This document shows, piece after piece, positions 44,392 through 52,946 of a stretch of DNA of 64,000 nt (positions are counted from its first letter, which is position 1; each line of letters begins with the position of its first letter). This DNA comes from Rhodobacter sp. (GTDB lineage Bacteria > Pseudomonadota > Alphaproteobacteria > Rhodobacterales > Rhodobacteraceae): positions 30,330 to 94,329 of the forward strand of contig JADCEF010000035.1 in NCBI GenBank assembly GCA_020250445.1, read 5' to 3'. Both the position numbers and the translations under genes were made by a program. The notes under the pieces were generated by a model. The model was not told the DNA's origin. It saw only the letters and a list, made by a program, of their open reading frames with translations, and made no database searches.

Positions 44392-46980
44392 ATGTCTGAT
44401 GCCGCCACCGACACGGCCTATTGGGCCCTTGGTGCCGATGCTGTGGCGGCCAGCCTGGGGTCCGGGGTAACGGGACTGACCGCCCAACAAGCGGCCGCGC
44501 AGCTTGCTGCCCTGGGCCCCAACAGCGTGGAGGATGCCCCCCGGCTGACGGCGTTGCGCCTGCTGCTGCGGCAGTTCGAAAGCCCGCTGGTCCTGATCCT
44601 GGCCATTGCAGCGGTCCTCTCGCTGGTCCTGCAGCAATGGGTGGATGCAGGGATCATCCTGGCCATCGTTCTGGGCAGTTCCCTGCTTGGATTCTATCAG
44701 GAATACCGGGCGTCAACGGCGGTCGAGGACCTGAAGAAGCGCCTTGCCCTGACCGCGCGGGTTCTGCGCGACGGTGTGGAGCAGGTTTTGCCGGTCACGC
44801 AGATCGTGCCGGGTGATGTGATCCTGCTGTCGGCCGGCAACCTGATCCCCGCCGACGGCCTTGTGATCGAGGCGCAGGATTTTCTGGTCAGCGAGGCCAG
44901 CATGACGGGTGAATCCTTTCCGGTCGAGAAACGGCCCGGAAAGATCGCAGCCGATGCCCCGCTGGCCGGGCGGACAAACAGCGTGTTCCTGGGCTCTTCG
45001 GTGCGCAGCGGCACTGCGCGGGTCCTGGTCGTCACCACGGGCCGCCGGACGGAATTCGGTACCATCGCGGCACGGCTGCACGCACGCCAGCCCGAGACGG
45101 ATTTTGCGCGCGGTGTCCGCCAGTTCGGCTTTCTGCTGATCCGGGTCATGGTCGTGATCGTGATCTTCGTGCTGTCGGTGAACCTGCTGCTGGACCGTCC
45201 GCTGGTCGAATCCCTGCTGTTTGCTGCGGCCCTGGCGGTGGGGCTTTCACCGGAACTTCTGCCCGCGATCATCAGCGTCACGCTGTCGGCGGGGGCGCGG
45301 GCGATGGGCCGGCGCGGTGTTATCGTGCGGCGGCTGGATGCCATCGAGAATCTTGGCAGCATGACCATCCTGTGCACGGACAAGACCGGCACGCTGACCG
45401 AAGGCACCATCGTCCTGTGCGAGGCGCTGGACACGGCAGCCCGGCCTTCGGACGCGGTTCGCCACCTTGCCTATGTCAATGCGGCGCTGGAGACCGGGAT
45501 TGAAAACCCCCTGGACGCCGCCATTGTCGCGGCGGCTCGCACCGACGGTCTGACGACAGAAGGGCTGACCAAGATCGACGAAATCCCCTATGACTTCATG
45601 CGGCGGCGGCTGACCATCGTTGTGGCGGAACGCTCCGACCCCGGTCATCACCTCATCATCACCAAGGGGGCCTTCGCCAACGTTCTGGACCGCTGCGCCG
45701 CAGTCGATCGCAATGGCGGCGCGGTTCCGCTGGACCAGGCTGCGCGCGCGCAGCTTGACGCGGTATTCCGGGAAAAAGGCCAGGAGGGGTTCCGCGTTCT
45801 CGCACTGGCCACGCGCCGGGTTGCCGCCAGGTCCGGCTACGACCAGGACGACGAGCGGGACATGCTGTTTCGCGGCTTTCTTGTGTTTCTCGATCCGCCG
45901 AAGCCCGAAGCGCGGGAAACGATCGGACAGCTTGCCAGGCTTGGCATCGCCATCAAGGTCATCAGCGGCGACAACCGCCATGTCACGGCCCATATGGCCA
46001 GGTCCGTGGGGCTGGACGCCCCCTTGATTCTGACGGGCGAGGACCTTGCGGCGATGCGGGACGAGGCGTTGTGGCACCTTGCCCCGCGCACCGACCTGTT
46101 TGTCGAAATCGATCCCCAGCAGAAAGAACGCATCGTCCGCGCGCTGCAACGCACGGGCCATTCCGTCGGCTATCTGGGGGATGGGATCAATGACGCGCCC
46201 GCCCTGCATGCGGCCGACGTCGGCATCTCGGTTGCCGGGGCCGTCGATGTCGCCCGGGAAAGTGCGGACATCATCCTGCTCAGCCGCGATCTGGACGTGC
46301 TGCGCCAGGGTGTCGAAGATGGCAGGCGCACCTTTGCCAACACGCTGAAATACATCTCCATCACCACCAGCGCGAACTTCGGCAACATGATCAGCATGGC
46401 GCTTGCCACGCCGCTGCTGCCCTTCCTGCCTCTGGCCGCCAAGCAGATCCTGCTCAACAACTTTCTGTCAGACCTGCCTTCGCTTGCCATCTCTGGCGAC
46501 AATGTTGATCCTGAACGCCTGTCCCGCCCGCAGCGCTGGAATGTCGGCGAGATCAGGCGATTCATGATTGTCTTCGGCCTGATCAGCTCGGTCTTCGACC
46601 TGCTGACGTTTGGCGTCCTGCTTCATGTTTTCAAGGCCGGCGAGGGGGTGTTCCAGACCTCGTGGTTCATGATCTCGCTTCTTACCGAATTGGCGGTGGT
46701 GTTGGTCCTGCGCACGCGAAAGCCCGTCTTCCGCAGCCGTCCCGGCCGATTGCTGCTGTGGTCGACCCTTGCCGTCGCGGTCGCCACCTTTGCAATCCCG
46801 TTCCTGGGCGGGGTCAGCGCGCTGTTCGGCTTCGTGCCCCTTTCCGCCGGGGCGCTGGCGGCCGTTGTGGCAATCGTCGGCGGCTACATGGTTGCCACGG
46901 AAATCGCAAAGTCGTGGTTCTTCGGGGCCGGGGCGAGCGGACCTGCGGGGCCTGGCGTCAACCCGGGCGGGCGGAAATGA
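44392..46980 (+). CDS. mgtA: Magnesium-translocating P-type ATPase
   Basis: An 862-residue P-type ATPase of the P3B magnesium group. Actuator motif MTGESFPVEK near residue 180, phosphorylation site CTDKTGTLTEGT near residue 330, nucleotide site TKGAFANVLDRC and hinge LGDGINDAPALHAADVGISV. Ten hydrophobic spans are expected, including the LAVGLSPELLPAIIS block typical of MgtA/MgtB. It imports magnesium into the cytoplasm. No magnesium-sensing leader could be recognised in the 148-bp upstream gap. Its last 23 bases overlap the convergent phosphotransacetylase gene. Confidence 0.94.
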   Translation: MSDAATDTAYWALGADAVAASLGSGVTGLTAQQAAAQLAALGPNSVEDAPRLTALRLLLRQFESPLVLILAIAAVLSLVLQQWVDAGIILAIVLGSSLLGFYQEYRASTAVEDLKKRLALTARVLRDGVEQVLPVTQIVPGDVILLSAGNLIPADGLVIEAQDFLVSEASMTGESFPVEKRPGKIAADAPLAGRTNSVFLGSSVRSGTARVLVVTTGRRTEFGTIAARLHARQPETDFARGVRQFGFLLIRVMVVIVIFVLSVNLLLDRPLVESLLFAAALAVGLSPELLPAIISVTLSAGARAMGRRGVIVRRLDAIENLGSMTILCTDKTGTLTEGTIVLCEALDTAARPSDAVRHLAYVNAALETGIENPLDAAIVAAARTDGLTTEGLTKIDEIPYDFMRRRLTIVVAERSDPGHHLIITKGAFANVLDRCAAVDRNGGAVPLDQAARAQLDAVFREKGQEGFRVLALATRRVAARSGYDQDDERDMLFRGFLVFLDPPKPEARETIGQLARLGIAIKVISGDNRHVTAHMARSVGLDAPLILTGEDLAAMRDEALWHLAPRTDLFVEIDPQQKERIVRALQRTGHSVGYLGDGINDAPALHAADVGISVAGAVDVARESADIILLSRDLDVLRQGVEDGRRTFANTLKYISITTSANFGNMISMALATPLLPFLPLAAKQILLNNFLSDLPSLAISGDNVDPERLSRPQRWNVGEIRRFMIVFGLISSVFDLLTFGVLLHVFKAGEGVFQTSWFMISLLTELAVVLVLRTRKPVFRSRPGRLLLWSTLAVAVATFAIPFLGGVSALFGFVPLSAGALAAVVAIVGGYMVATEIAKSWFFGAGASGPAGPGVNPGGRK

Positions 46981-47971
46981 TGCGGCTCTGCGCGGGCGAC
47001 TCCGCAGCGTCTTTCATGTCAGCCCGTGTCACGGTCCTGCGCCGCGCCGCCGTGTAAAGGGCTGCGATGGCGCAAGAGGCCAGGCGGACCCGGACCGAGT
47101 CGGCGCGCGATGTCAGCACAATCGGAACCCGCGCCCCCAGGACCAGCCCTGCGGCATCCGCATGGGTCAGAAAGATCAGGTTCTTGGCCAGCATGTTGCC
47201 GGCCTCGAGATCCGGCACGACAAGGATCTGTGCCCGGCCGGCGACCTCCGGGCTGATGCCCTTGATCCGTGCCGCTTCGGGATCGATTGCGTTGTCAAAG
47301 GCCAGCGGGCCATCCAGCACGCCGCCGGTGATCTGACCGCGTTCCGCCATCTTGCACAGGGCGGCCGCCTCGATGGTCGAGGGGATTTTGGGCGTCACCG
47401 TTTCGACCGCCGAAAGGATCGCCACGCGCGGCGTGCCGAGGCCAATGGCGACGAACAGATCAATGGCATTCTGCACGATGTCGCGTTTTGCAGTCAGGTC
47501 GGGAAAGATGTTGATCGCCGCATCGGTGATGAACAGGGTCTCGGCGTGACCGGGCACATCCATCACATAGACATGGCTGATCCGGCGTTCGGTCTGCAAA
47601 CCGGTCGCCTTGTCGGCGACGGCATGCATCAGCTCGTCGGTATGCAGGCTGCCCTTCATCAAAAGCGCGCCCCGCCCCGCGCGGATCATCGCGACAGCGG
47701 TTTCCGCCGCTGCATGGCTGTGCGGGGCATCGACCATCCCGCACCCCGCCAGATCGATGCCAAAGGTCGCGGCCACCGTCCGGATCTTTGCCTGCGGCCC
47801 CACCAGGATAGGCTCGATCAGCTTCGCCCGGCCCGCCTCGACCGCCCCGCGCAGGGACGGCTCGTCGCAGGGATGCACGACAAGCGTGACGGGGGCTTGC
47901 TCGGCCTGAGCCGCAGCAATCAGCCTGTCGTATTTCGAAGGGTCTGCCGCCATCGGATTTGCAAAAGTCAT
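46958..47971 (-). CDS. Phosphate acetyl/butyryltransferase family protein
   Basis: A 337-residue phosphotransacylase with GPQAKIRTVAATFGID, HSHAAAETAVAMIRAGRGAL, MKGSLHTDELMHAV, RRISHVYVMDVPGH and VPDLEAGNMLAKNL. These are those of the phosphate acetyl/butyryltransferase domain that is often fused to an enoyl-CoA hydratase-like MaoC domain in alphaproteobacteria; here only the transferase part is present. It interconverts acyl-CoA and acyl phosphate. No acetate or butyrate kinase is encoded nearby. Its 3' end overlaps mgtA in convergent orientation. Confidence 0.9.
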   Translation of the reverse strand: MTFANPMAADPSKYDRLIAAAQAEQAPVTLVVHPCDEPSLRGAVEAGRAKLIEPILVGPQAKIRTVAATFGIDLAGCGMVDAPHSHAAAETAVAMIRAGRGALLMKGSLHTDELMHAVADKATGLQTERRISHVYVMDVPGHAETLFITDAAINIFPDLTAKRDIVQNAIDLFVAIGLGTPRVAILSAVETVTPKIPSTIEAAALCKMAERGQITGGVLDGPLAFDNAIDPEAARIKGISPEVAGRAQILVVPDLEAGNMLAKNLIFLTHADAAGLVLGARVPIVLTSRADSVRVRLASCAIAALYTAARRRTVTRADMKDAAESPAQSRIISARPG

Positions 47972-48370
47972 GCGCCTGTCCTGTCCTGAACCGTCCTGAA
48001 CTGCGGTTCCGCCCTGTCACTGCTGCGGCCTTCTGCCCGGTCACCGCGCAGGTCGGGGGGCGTTCCGGCGCAGCCGCTTGTCTGTCCGTTCTGCCCCGGC
48101 CCCGGGGGCGGGGACAGTGTCACCTTGCCCGTCCCGGATGTCACGGGGTTTATCCGGCGGCCCTGAAAAATGTCGCCGGCCGCATCTGCCATGTACCGGG
48201 CGCGTGATGGCGGTTTGCCAGGGCGCGGGGCGGACAGGATTGCAGCCCCGGCGGGGCGGGTGCGGTGATTTCGCGGGCATTTGCCGCATCCACCGCCAAC
48301 GGCCTTGTCCATGGGCCTTCACCCCGCCAGATTAGCTGTTAAACTTTGCTGATCGCAGAAGGAACCGGCC
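47972..48370. other. Divergent intergenic region, 399 bp
   Basis: No gene recognised. It separates the phosphotransacetylase gene (minus) from the amidotransferase-like gene (plus). CGTCCTGAAC-type direct repeats lie at about 47981-48002 near the phosphotransacetylase start. A short AT-richer patch GTTAAACTTTGCTG near 48340 and AAGGAACC before 48371 serve the plus gene. Confidence 0.4.
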
Positions 48371-49144
48371 ATGAAACGCCCTGTCGTCGGCATCATCGGC
48401 AACATGAACCTGTTGAACGAAAGCTACCCCGTTCACGCGGGCGGCACGATGAACAGCCAGGCCGTGGCCGAGGTGGCAGGCTGCCTGCCGGTCATCATTC
48501 CGTCAGACCCGCGCTTTGTGTCGCTGTCGGACCTTCTTGATCTGTGTGACGGCTTTCTTCTGACCGGGGGGCGCCCCAACGTCCACCCTGCGGAATACGG
48601 CGAGGCAGAGACCGAAGCCCATGGCTGTTTCGACCGCGGCCGCGATGCCATCACCCTGCCGCTGGTGCGCGCCTGCGTGGAGCGGGGCCAGCCCTTCCTT
48701 GGGATTTGCCGCGGATTTCAGGAAGTGAACGTTGCCATGGGCGGCACCCTGCATCCGGAAATCCGTGACCTTCCGGGCCGGATGAATCACCGGATGCCGC
48801 CCGACGGCACGCTGGAGGAAAAGTTCGCCCTGCGCCATGCCGTGCGCTTTACCCCCGGTGGCGTCTTTCACCGCCTGATGGGCGCGCAGGAGGTGATGAC
48901 CAATTCGCTGCACGGACAGGGCATCAACCGCCCCGGCCCGCGCATCGTGATCGATGGTGTCGCCCCCGATGGCACGGCCGAGGCGCTGCATGTCCGCGAT
49001 GCGCCCGGATTTACCCTGTCCGTCCAATGGCATCCGGAATGGAATGCGGCGGACGATCCGGTGTCGCGCCCGCTGTTCACGGCCTTCGGGGATGCTGTCA
49101 TGGCGTGGTCCAAACGCGCCATCCCGGCCCGCAAAAGCGCCTGA
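48371..49144 (+). CDS. Gamma-glutamyl-gamma-aminobutyrate hydrolase family protein (peptidase C26)
   Basis: A 257-residue class I glutamine-amidotransferase-like hydrolase. The nucleophile elbow GICRGFQEVNVAMGG holds the catalytic Cys near residue 114, and the His of the triad is in SVQWHPEWNA near residue 220. MNHRMPPDG and TNSLHGQGIN are typical of the PuuD family, which releases an amine from a gamma-glutamyl conjugate. No other polyamine (puu) genes are adjacent. The start is supported by AAGGAACC. Confidence 0.9.
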   Translation: MKRPVVGIIGNMNLLNESYPVHAGGTMNSQAVAEVAGCLPVIIPSDPRFVSLSDLLDLCDGFLLTGGRPNVHPAEYGEAETEAHGCFDRGRDAITLPLVRACVERGQPFLGICRGFQEVNVAMGGTLHPEIRDLPGRMNHRMPPDGTLEEKFALRHAVRFTPGGVFHRLMGAQEVMTNSLHGQGINRPGPRIVIDGVAPDGTAEALHVRDAPGFTLSVQWHPEWNAADDPVSRPLFTAFGDAVMAWSKRAIPARKSA

Positions 49145-49157
49145 TGCAAGGCTGCCG

Positions 49158-49174
49158 CCCGTCTTTGCGACGGG
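49158..49174. terminator. Hairpin in convergent gap
   Basis: CCCGTC-TTTGC-GACGGG forms a 6-bp stem in the 64-bp gap between the amidotransferase-like gene and the convergent L,D-transpeptidase gene. No long T tract, so efficiency is uncertain. Confidence 0.45.
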
Positions 49175-49208
49175 TCGGGCGACCGGGTCTGCACAGCCCT
49201 GACAGATA

Positions 49209-49988
49209 TCAGACCGGGCCCGAAACCGGGGTTGGCCGCTCAAGGGGCGGCGCGTCTTCCGGTTCGGTCGCGGTCACCACCCTCTTCGGCGGGGGTGGGG
49301 GCAGGGTCAGGCCGGCCGGCATCTGCCCGTCGCGTGTCAGGACGACCACCTTCGCGCCGTCCGGCACCCGGCTGTAGAGATCGATGATGTCCTGATTGAT
49401 CATGCGGATGCATCCCGACGAGGCATTGCGCCCGATCGACTGCCATTCCGGCGTGCCGTGAATGCGGTAGCCGTAATCGATGCCATCCGTCGTCAGATAC
49501 AGCGCGCGTGCGCCCAGCGGATTGGTCGGCCCGCCCGGCTGGCCCTTTTCCCACCTGGCCAGTTCCGGCGCGCGGTCGATCATCTCGGGCGGCGGTGTCC
49601 ATGTGGGCCAGGCCCTGCGGCCGGTCACGGCGGCAACCCCCGACCACTCAAAGCCGGACTTGCCCACCGATATGCCATAGCGCACGGCGGTATTGTTGCC
49701 GGCGATCAGATAAAGGTGCCGCGCGGCGGGGTTCACGATGACCGTGCCCGGTGCCTCTTCCGACGGGTAGTAGATTGTCTGGCGCCGGTATTCTGCGGGC
49801 AGTTTTTCCAGCGGAATCGCCGGCAGGGCAAAGCTGCCGTCCTGCCGGGCCACATAGGCCGCATCATCGATCTTCGGCGCGGGCGGCTCGGCCAGACCGG
49901 CCTTGATCAGCGCGTGATCGCTTACACAGCCCGCCAGCAGCGCCGCCGCAGCAGCAGCGCCAAGAAGCCGGAATAGGGATCGGGTCAT
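49209..49988 (-). CDS. L,D-transpeptidase, lipoprotein
   Basis: A 259-residue YkuD-domain protein. The N-terminus has a lipoprotein signal ending LLAGC near residue 20, so it should be anchored in the membrane. The catalytic domain (about residues 85-225) has HGTPEWQSIGRNASSGCIRM, containing the His and the nucleophilic Cys. It forms 3-3 peptidoglycan cross-links or attaches proteins to the wall. The ATG at 49988 is preferred over the one at 50000 because AAAGGA is at workable distance only from the former. A proline-rich tail closes the protein. Confidence 0.92.
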   Translation of the reverse strand: MTRSLFRLLGAAAAAALLAGCVSDHALIKAGLAEPPAPKIDDAAYVARQDGSFALPAIPLEKLPAEYRRQTIYYPSEEAPGTVIVNPAARHLYLIAGNNTAVRYGISVGKSGFEWSGVAAVTGRRAWPTWTPPPEMIDRAPELARWEKGQPGGPTNPLGARALYLTTDGIDYGYRIHGTPEWQSIGRNASSGCIRMINQDIIDLYSRVPDGAKVVVLTRDGQMPAGLTLPPPPPKRVVTATEPEDAPPLERPTPVSGPV

Positions 49989-50094
49989 GCGCAGTTTCAT
50001 CCTTTTGCGGTGCCGGACGGGGCAACCACACGCTGTTGCGCCAGAATAGCACCGACGCCGTACCCGGTCAAAGCCCCGGGCCACCGGCACAGCC

Positions 50095-50931
50095 CTATAA
50101 TTCCGTGCGCAGCCGCCAAAGTTCGGGAAAGAGCTCCACCTCCAGCATGCGCCGCAGGTAGCTGACACCCCCCGTCCCCCCGGTGCCGCGCTTCAGCCCG
50201 ATCACGCGTTCCACCGTGGTGACGTGGTTGAAACGCCAGCGGCGGAAGTAATCTTCGAAATCCACCAGTTTTTCCGCCAGCTCATAGGCTTCCCAATGCG
50301 CCTGCGGATCGCGGTAGACCATGGTCCAGACCGCTTGCACCTCTGCGTTGACTTCCCATGGGCGCGAGACGTCGCGCCTCAGCACCGCCCCCGGCACCGG
50401 CAACCCGGCACGGGCCAGATGGCGCAGCGCCTCGTCATAAAGGGACGGTCGGGCAAGCTCCGCCTGCAGCCGGGCCAGCAGGTCGGGGCGGTGCGCATGC
50501 GGGAGCAGCATTGCGGCGTTGCGGTTGCCCACCGCATATTCAATCAGCCGGTACTGCCAGGACTGAAAGCCGGACGATTGCCCCAGCCCGTCGCGGAACC
50601 GCGTGTAATCCGACGGTGTCATCGTGCGCAGCACATCCCAGGCGTTGTTCAACTGCTCGAAGATGCGTGCGACGCGGGACAGAAGCTTGAACGCCGGGCG
50701 CAGCCGGTCTTCGGCAATGGCCGCGCGCGCCGCGTCAATCTCGTGCAGGGCCAGCCGCATCCAAAGTTCCGACGTCTGGTGCTGGATGATGAACAGCATC
50801 TCGTCATGCGCGCCGGTCAGAAGATGCTGCGCGCCCAGGATGCTGTCGATCCGCAGATAATCGCCGTAGGACATGCGCCCGTCAAAGGCCATCTGCGCAC
50901 CTTCGCGCGAAGGGTCATAGGGTTCGGTCAT
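50095..50931 (-). CDS. kynA: Tryptophan 2,3-dioxygenase
   Basis: A 278-residue heme dioxygenase, the usual length. [38 protein letters not shown] and [19 protein letters not shown] are diagnostic; the last holds the heme-ligand His, and [12 protein letters not shown] the substrate loop. It opens the indole ring of L-tryptophan to N-formylkynurenine. Downstream of kynU on the same strand (97-bp gap). No kynB formamidase gene is adjacent. Confidence 0.96.
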   Translation of the reverse strand: MTEPYDPSREGAQMAFDGRMSYGDYLRIDSILGAQHLLTGAHDEMLFIIQHQTSELWMRLALHEIDAARAAIAEDRLRPAFKLLSRVARIFEQLNNAWDVLRTMTPSDYTRFRDGLGQSSGFQSWQYRLIEYAVGNRNAAMLLPHAHRPDLLARLQAELARPSLYDEALRHLARAGLPVPGAVLRRDVSRPWEVNAEVQAVWTMVYRDPQAHWEAYELAEKLVDFEDYFRRWRFNHVTTVERVIGLKRGTGGTGGVSYLRRMLEVELFPELWRLRTEL

Positions 50932-51028
50932 GGGCCATAGCCGGGAATCTTTGAGCAGTCCCGGCAGGAGGTTTCGAAACCTCCGGCTTGGCCGGTCTGC
51001 GCGCAGCGTATCAGCATCGGCATTCCTT

Positions 51029-52222
51029 TCAGGTCACGCGCGCGCGCATCTTGTATTCCGGCCGGTCCCACAGGGTCTTTGCCATCACCTCGGCCAGCAC
51101 CCGCACCGCGCCGGTCACATCGGCATGGGTGGTGTAAAGCGGCGTGAAGCCAAAGCGCAGGATGTCCGGCGCGCGGAAATCGCCGATCACGCCGCGCGCG
51201 ATCAGCGCCTGCATGATCGCATAGCCTTGCGGGTGGCGAAAGCTGATCTGGCTGCCGCGCCGGGCCGGATCGCGCGGGCTGGCCAGCACCAGCGCCGGGC
51301 AGGCCGCTTCCACCTCTCGCACGAACTGCTCGGTCAGGTCGATCGAGCGGGCGCGCACATCGGCCATCGATACGCTGTCCCAGATATCCAGCGATGCCTC
51401 CAGTGCCGCCAGTTGCAGCACCGGCGGCGTGCCGACGCGCATCCGTTCGATGCCGCCGCCGGGGCGGTAGGTCAGGTCAAAGGCAAAGGGTTCCTCATGC
51501 CCCAGCCAGCCCGACAGCGCCGGGCGGGCCACATCGGCATGGCGGGGGGCCACATAGATAAAGGCGGGGCCGCCGGGGCCGGAATTGAGGTATTTGTAGG
51601 TGCAGCCGACCGCAAAATCGGCCGCCGTCCCGGCAAGGTCCACCGGCAGCGCGCCCGCCGAATGGGCAAGGTCCCACACCGTCAGCGCGCCCGCCGCATG
51701 GGCCTTTGCGGTGATCGCCGCCATGTCATGCCTGCGCCCCGTGCGGTAATCCACCTCGGTCAGAAGTGTGACCGCGACCGTCTTATCAAGCGCGCGGTCC
51801 ACCTCTTCCGGGGCCACGGTTTTCAGCACATAGCCATTGCCCAGCGTGCGGCACAGCCCCTGCGCCATGTAAAGGTCGGACGGGAAGTTGCCCGTATCCG
51901 ACAGGATCACGCGGCGCGCGGGGTTCATTTCCAGCGCCGAGGCCAGCGCCTGATAGACCTTGATCGACAGCGTGTCGCCCAGCACGACCGTGCCCGGCGC
52001 TGCCCCGATCAGCCGGGCAATGCGGTTGCCCAGGCGGATGGGCTGGTCCATCCAGCCCGCCTTGTTCCAGCCGGTGATCAGCAGATTGCCCCATTCTTCG
52101 GTCACGGCACGGGCCACCCGGCCCGCCGCCGCCTTTGGCAGGGGGCCAAGCGAGTTTCCGTCAAGATAGATGATCCCGTCGGGCAGGTGGAACTGGGCGC
52201 GGGTCGCGGAAAAATCGGTCAT
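51029..52222 (-). CDS. kynU: Kynureninase
   Basis: A 397-residue fold-type I PLP enzyme. [44 protein letters not shown], and the cofactor lysine in [13 protein letters not shown] are all kynureninase blocks. [14 protein letters not shown] closes the protein. It cleaves kynurenine to anthranilate and alanine. The start at 52222 has GGGAGG at 5 bases distance; the frame is open upstream. Anthranilate made here could be used by the CoA pathway at 15-27 kb. Confidence 0.96.
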   Translation of the reverse strand: MTDFSATRAQFHLPDGIIYLDGNSLGPLPKAAAGRVARAVTEEWGNLLITGWNKAGWMDQPIRLGNRIARLIGAAPGTVVLGDTLSIKVYQALASALEMNPARRVILSDTGNFPSDLYMAQGLCRTLGNGYVLKTVAPEEVDRALDKTVAVTLLTEVDYRTGRRHDMAAITAKAHAAGALTVWDLAHSAGALPVDLAGTAADFAVGCTYKYLNSGPGGPAFIYVAPRHADVARPALSGWLGHEEPFAFDLTYRPGGGIERMRVGTPPVLQLAALEASLDIWDSVSMADVRARSIDLTEQFVREVEAACPALVLASPRDPARRGSQISFRHPQGYAIMQALIARGVIGDFRAPDILRFGFTPLYTTHADVTGAVRVLAEVMAKTLWDRPEYKMRARVT

Positions 52223-52334
52223 CATGGCCTCCCTGATGCGCAGGCTATCGCCCTTGTGCGCGATTTGAAAGACGCGGGGTGCGCGTGCGCGCGGCGGCTT
52301 GCCGGCCTTGCGCCGCTGTGAGACGCTGTCAGGC

Positions 52335-52805
52335 ATGCGCCGGCAGCCCCCCCGTCACCGTCTTCTGCGCCAGTGGGAAAGCCCGCCCACCTGGCTTTTG
52401 CTGTTCCTTGGCCTTGCCTGGGTGCAGGCGCGCCACCTGCCGCTGATCGATGCGGGCCGTCCGGGCCTGATGGCCGGGGCCGTGCTGGGTTTTCTTGCCC
52501 TTGCCGTCTTCGCCCTTGCCCTGCTGGAATTCCGGCGGCACCGCACCACGGTCCTGCCGCGCGAAACGCCGGTCGCGATGATTGATACCGGCATCTACCG
52601 CCTGTCGCGCAACCCGATCTATCTGGCCGATGCCATGGTCCTTGCGGGCGCGGCCCTGTGGTGGGACGCGGCATCGCTGCTGCTGGTGCCGGTGTTCGTT
52701 CGTGTCATCACACAGCGGTTCATCCTGGGGGAAGAGGCGGTGCTGCGGGCCGTTTTCGGCGCGGCCTTTGACCGGTATGCGGCGCAGACCCGCCGCTGGC
52801 TGTAG
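52335..52805 (+). CDS. Isoprenylcysteine carboxyl methyltransferase-type membrane methyltransferase
   Basis: A protein of about 156 residues with three to four hydrophobic spans (WLLLFLGLAWVQA, GAVLGFLALAVFALALL, AALWWDAASLLLVPVF). The motif DTGIYRLSRNPIYLAD and a later ITQRFILGEEAVLRAVFG ending in YAAQTRRWL are typical of the ICMT/phospholipid methyltransferase family. It would methylate an unknown substrate with S-adenosylmethionine. A start 12 codons earlier is possible. Transcribed divergently from kynU. Confidence 0.75.
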   Translation: MRRQPPRHRLLRQWESPPTWLLLFLGLAWVQARHLPLIDAGRPGLMAGAVLGFLALAVFALALLEFRRHRTTVLPRETPVAMIDTGIYRLSRNPIYLADAMVLAGAALWWDAASLLLVPVFVRVITQRFILGEEAVLRAVFGAAFDRYAAQTRRWL

Positions 52806-52946
52806 CGGGAACAACAGTCGGGCCGGGATCTGCCGGAAAGCGGCGGGTTTCAGAAGAAATAATGTTGCGCTATGCAGCAGACCACCGATACATCTGTCCG
52901 GCCCGCCCGACGGCGGTCATGACGGCCTTCAGACAGGGGGATGACT

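Noticed and set aside
42100..48370. FNR-type sites (TTGAT-N4-ATCAA) expected for a low-oxygen regulon
   Set aside because: The gaps before the nuclease-like, mgtA and amidotransferase genes were scanned and no acceptable match was found.
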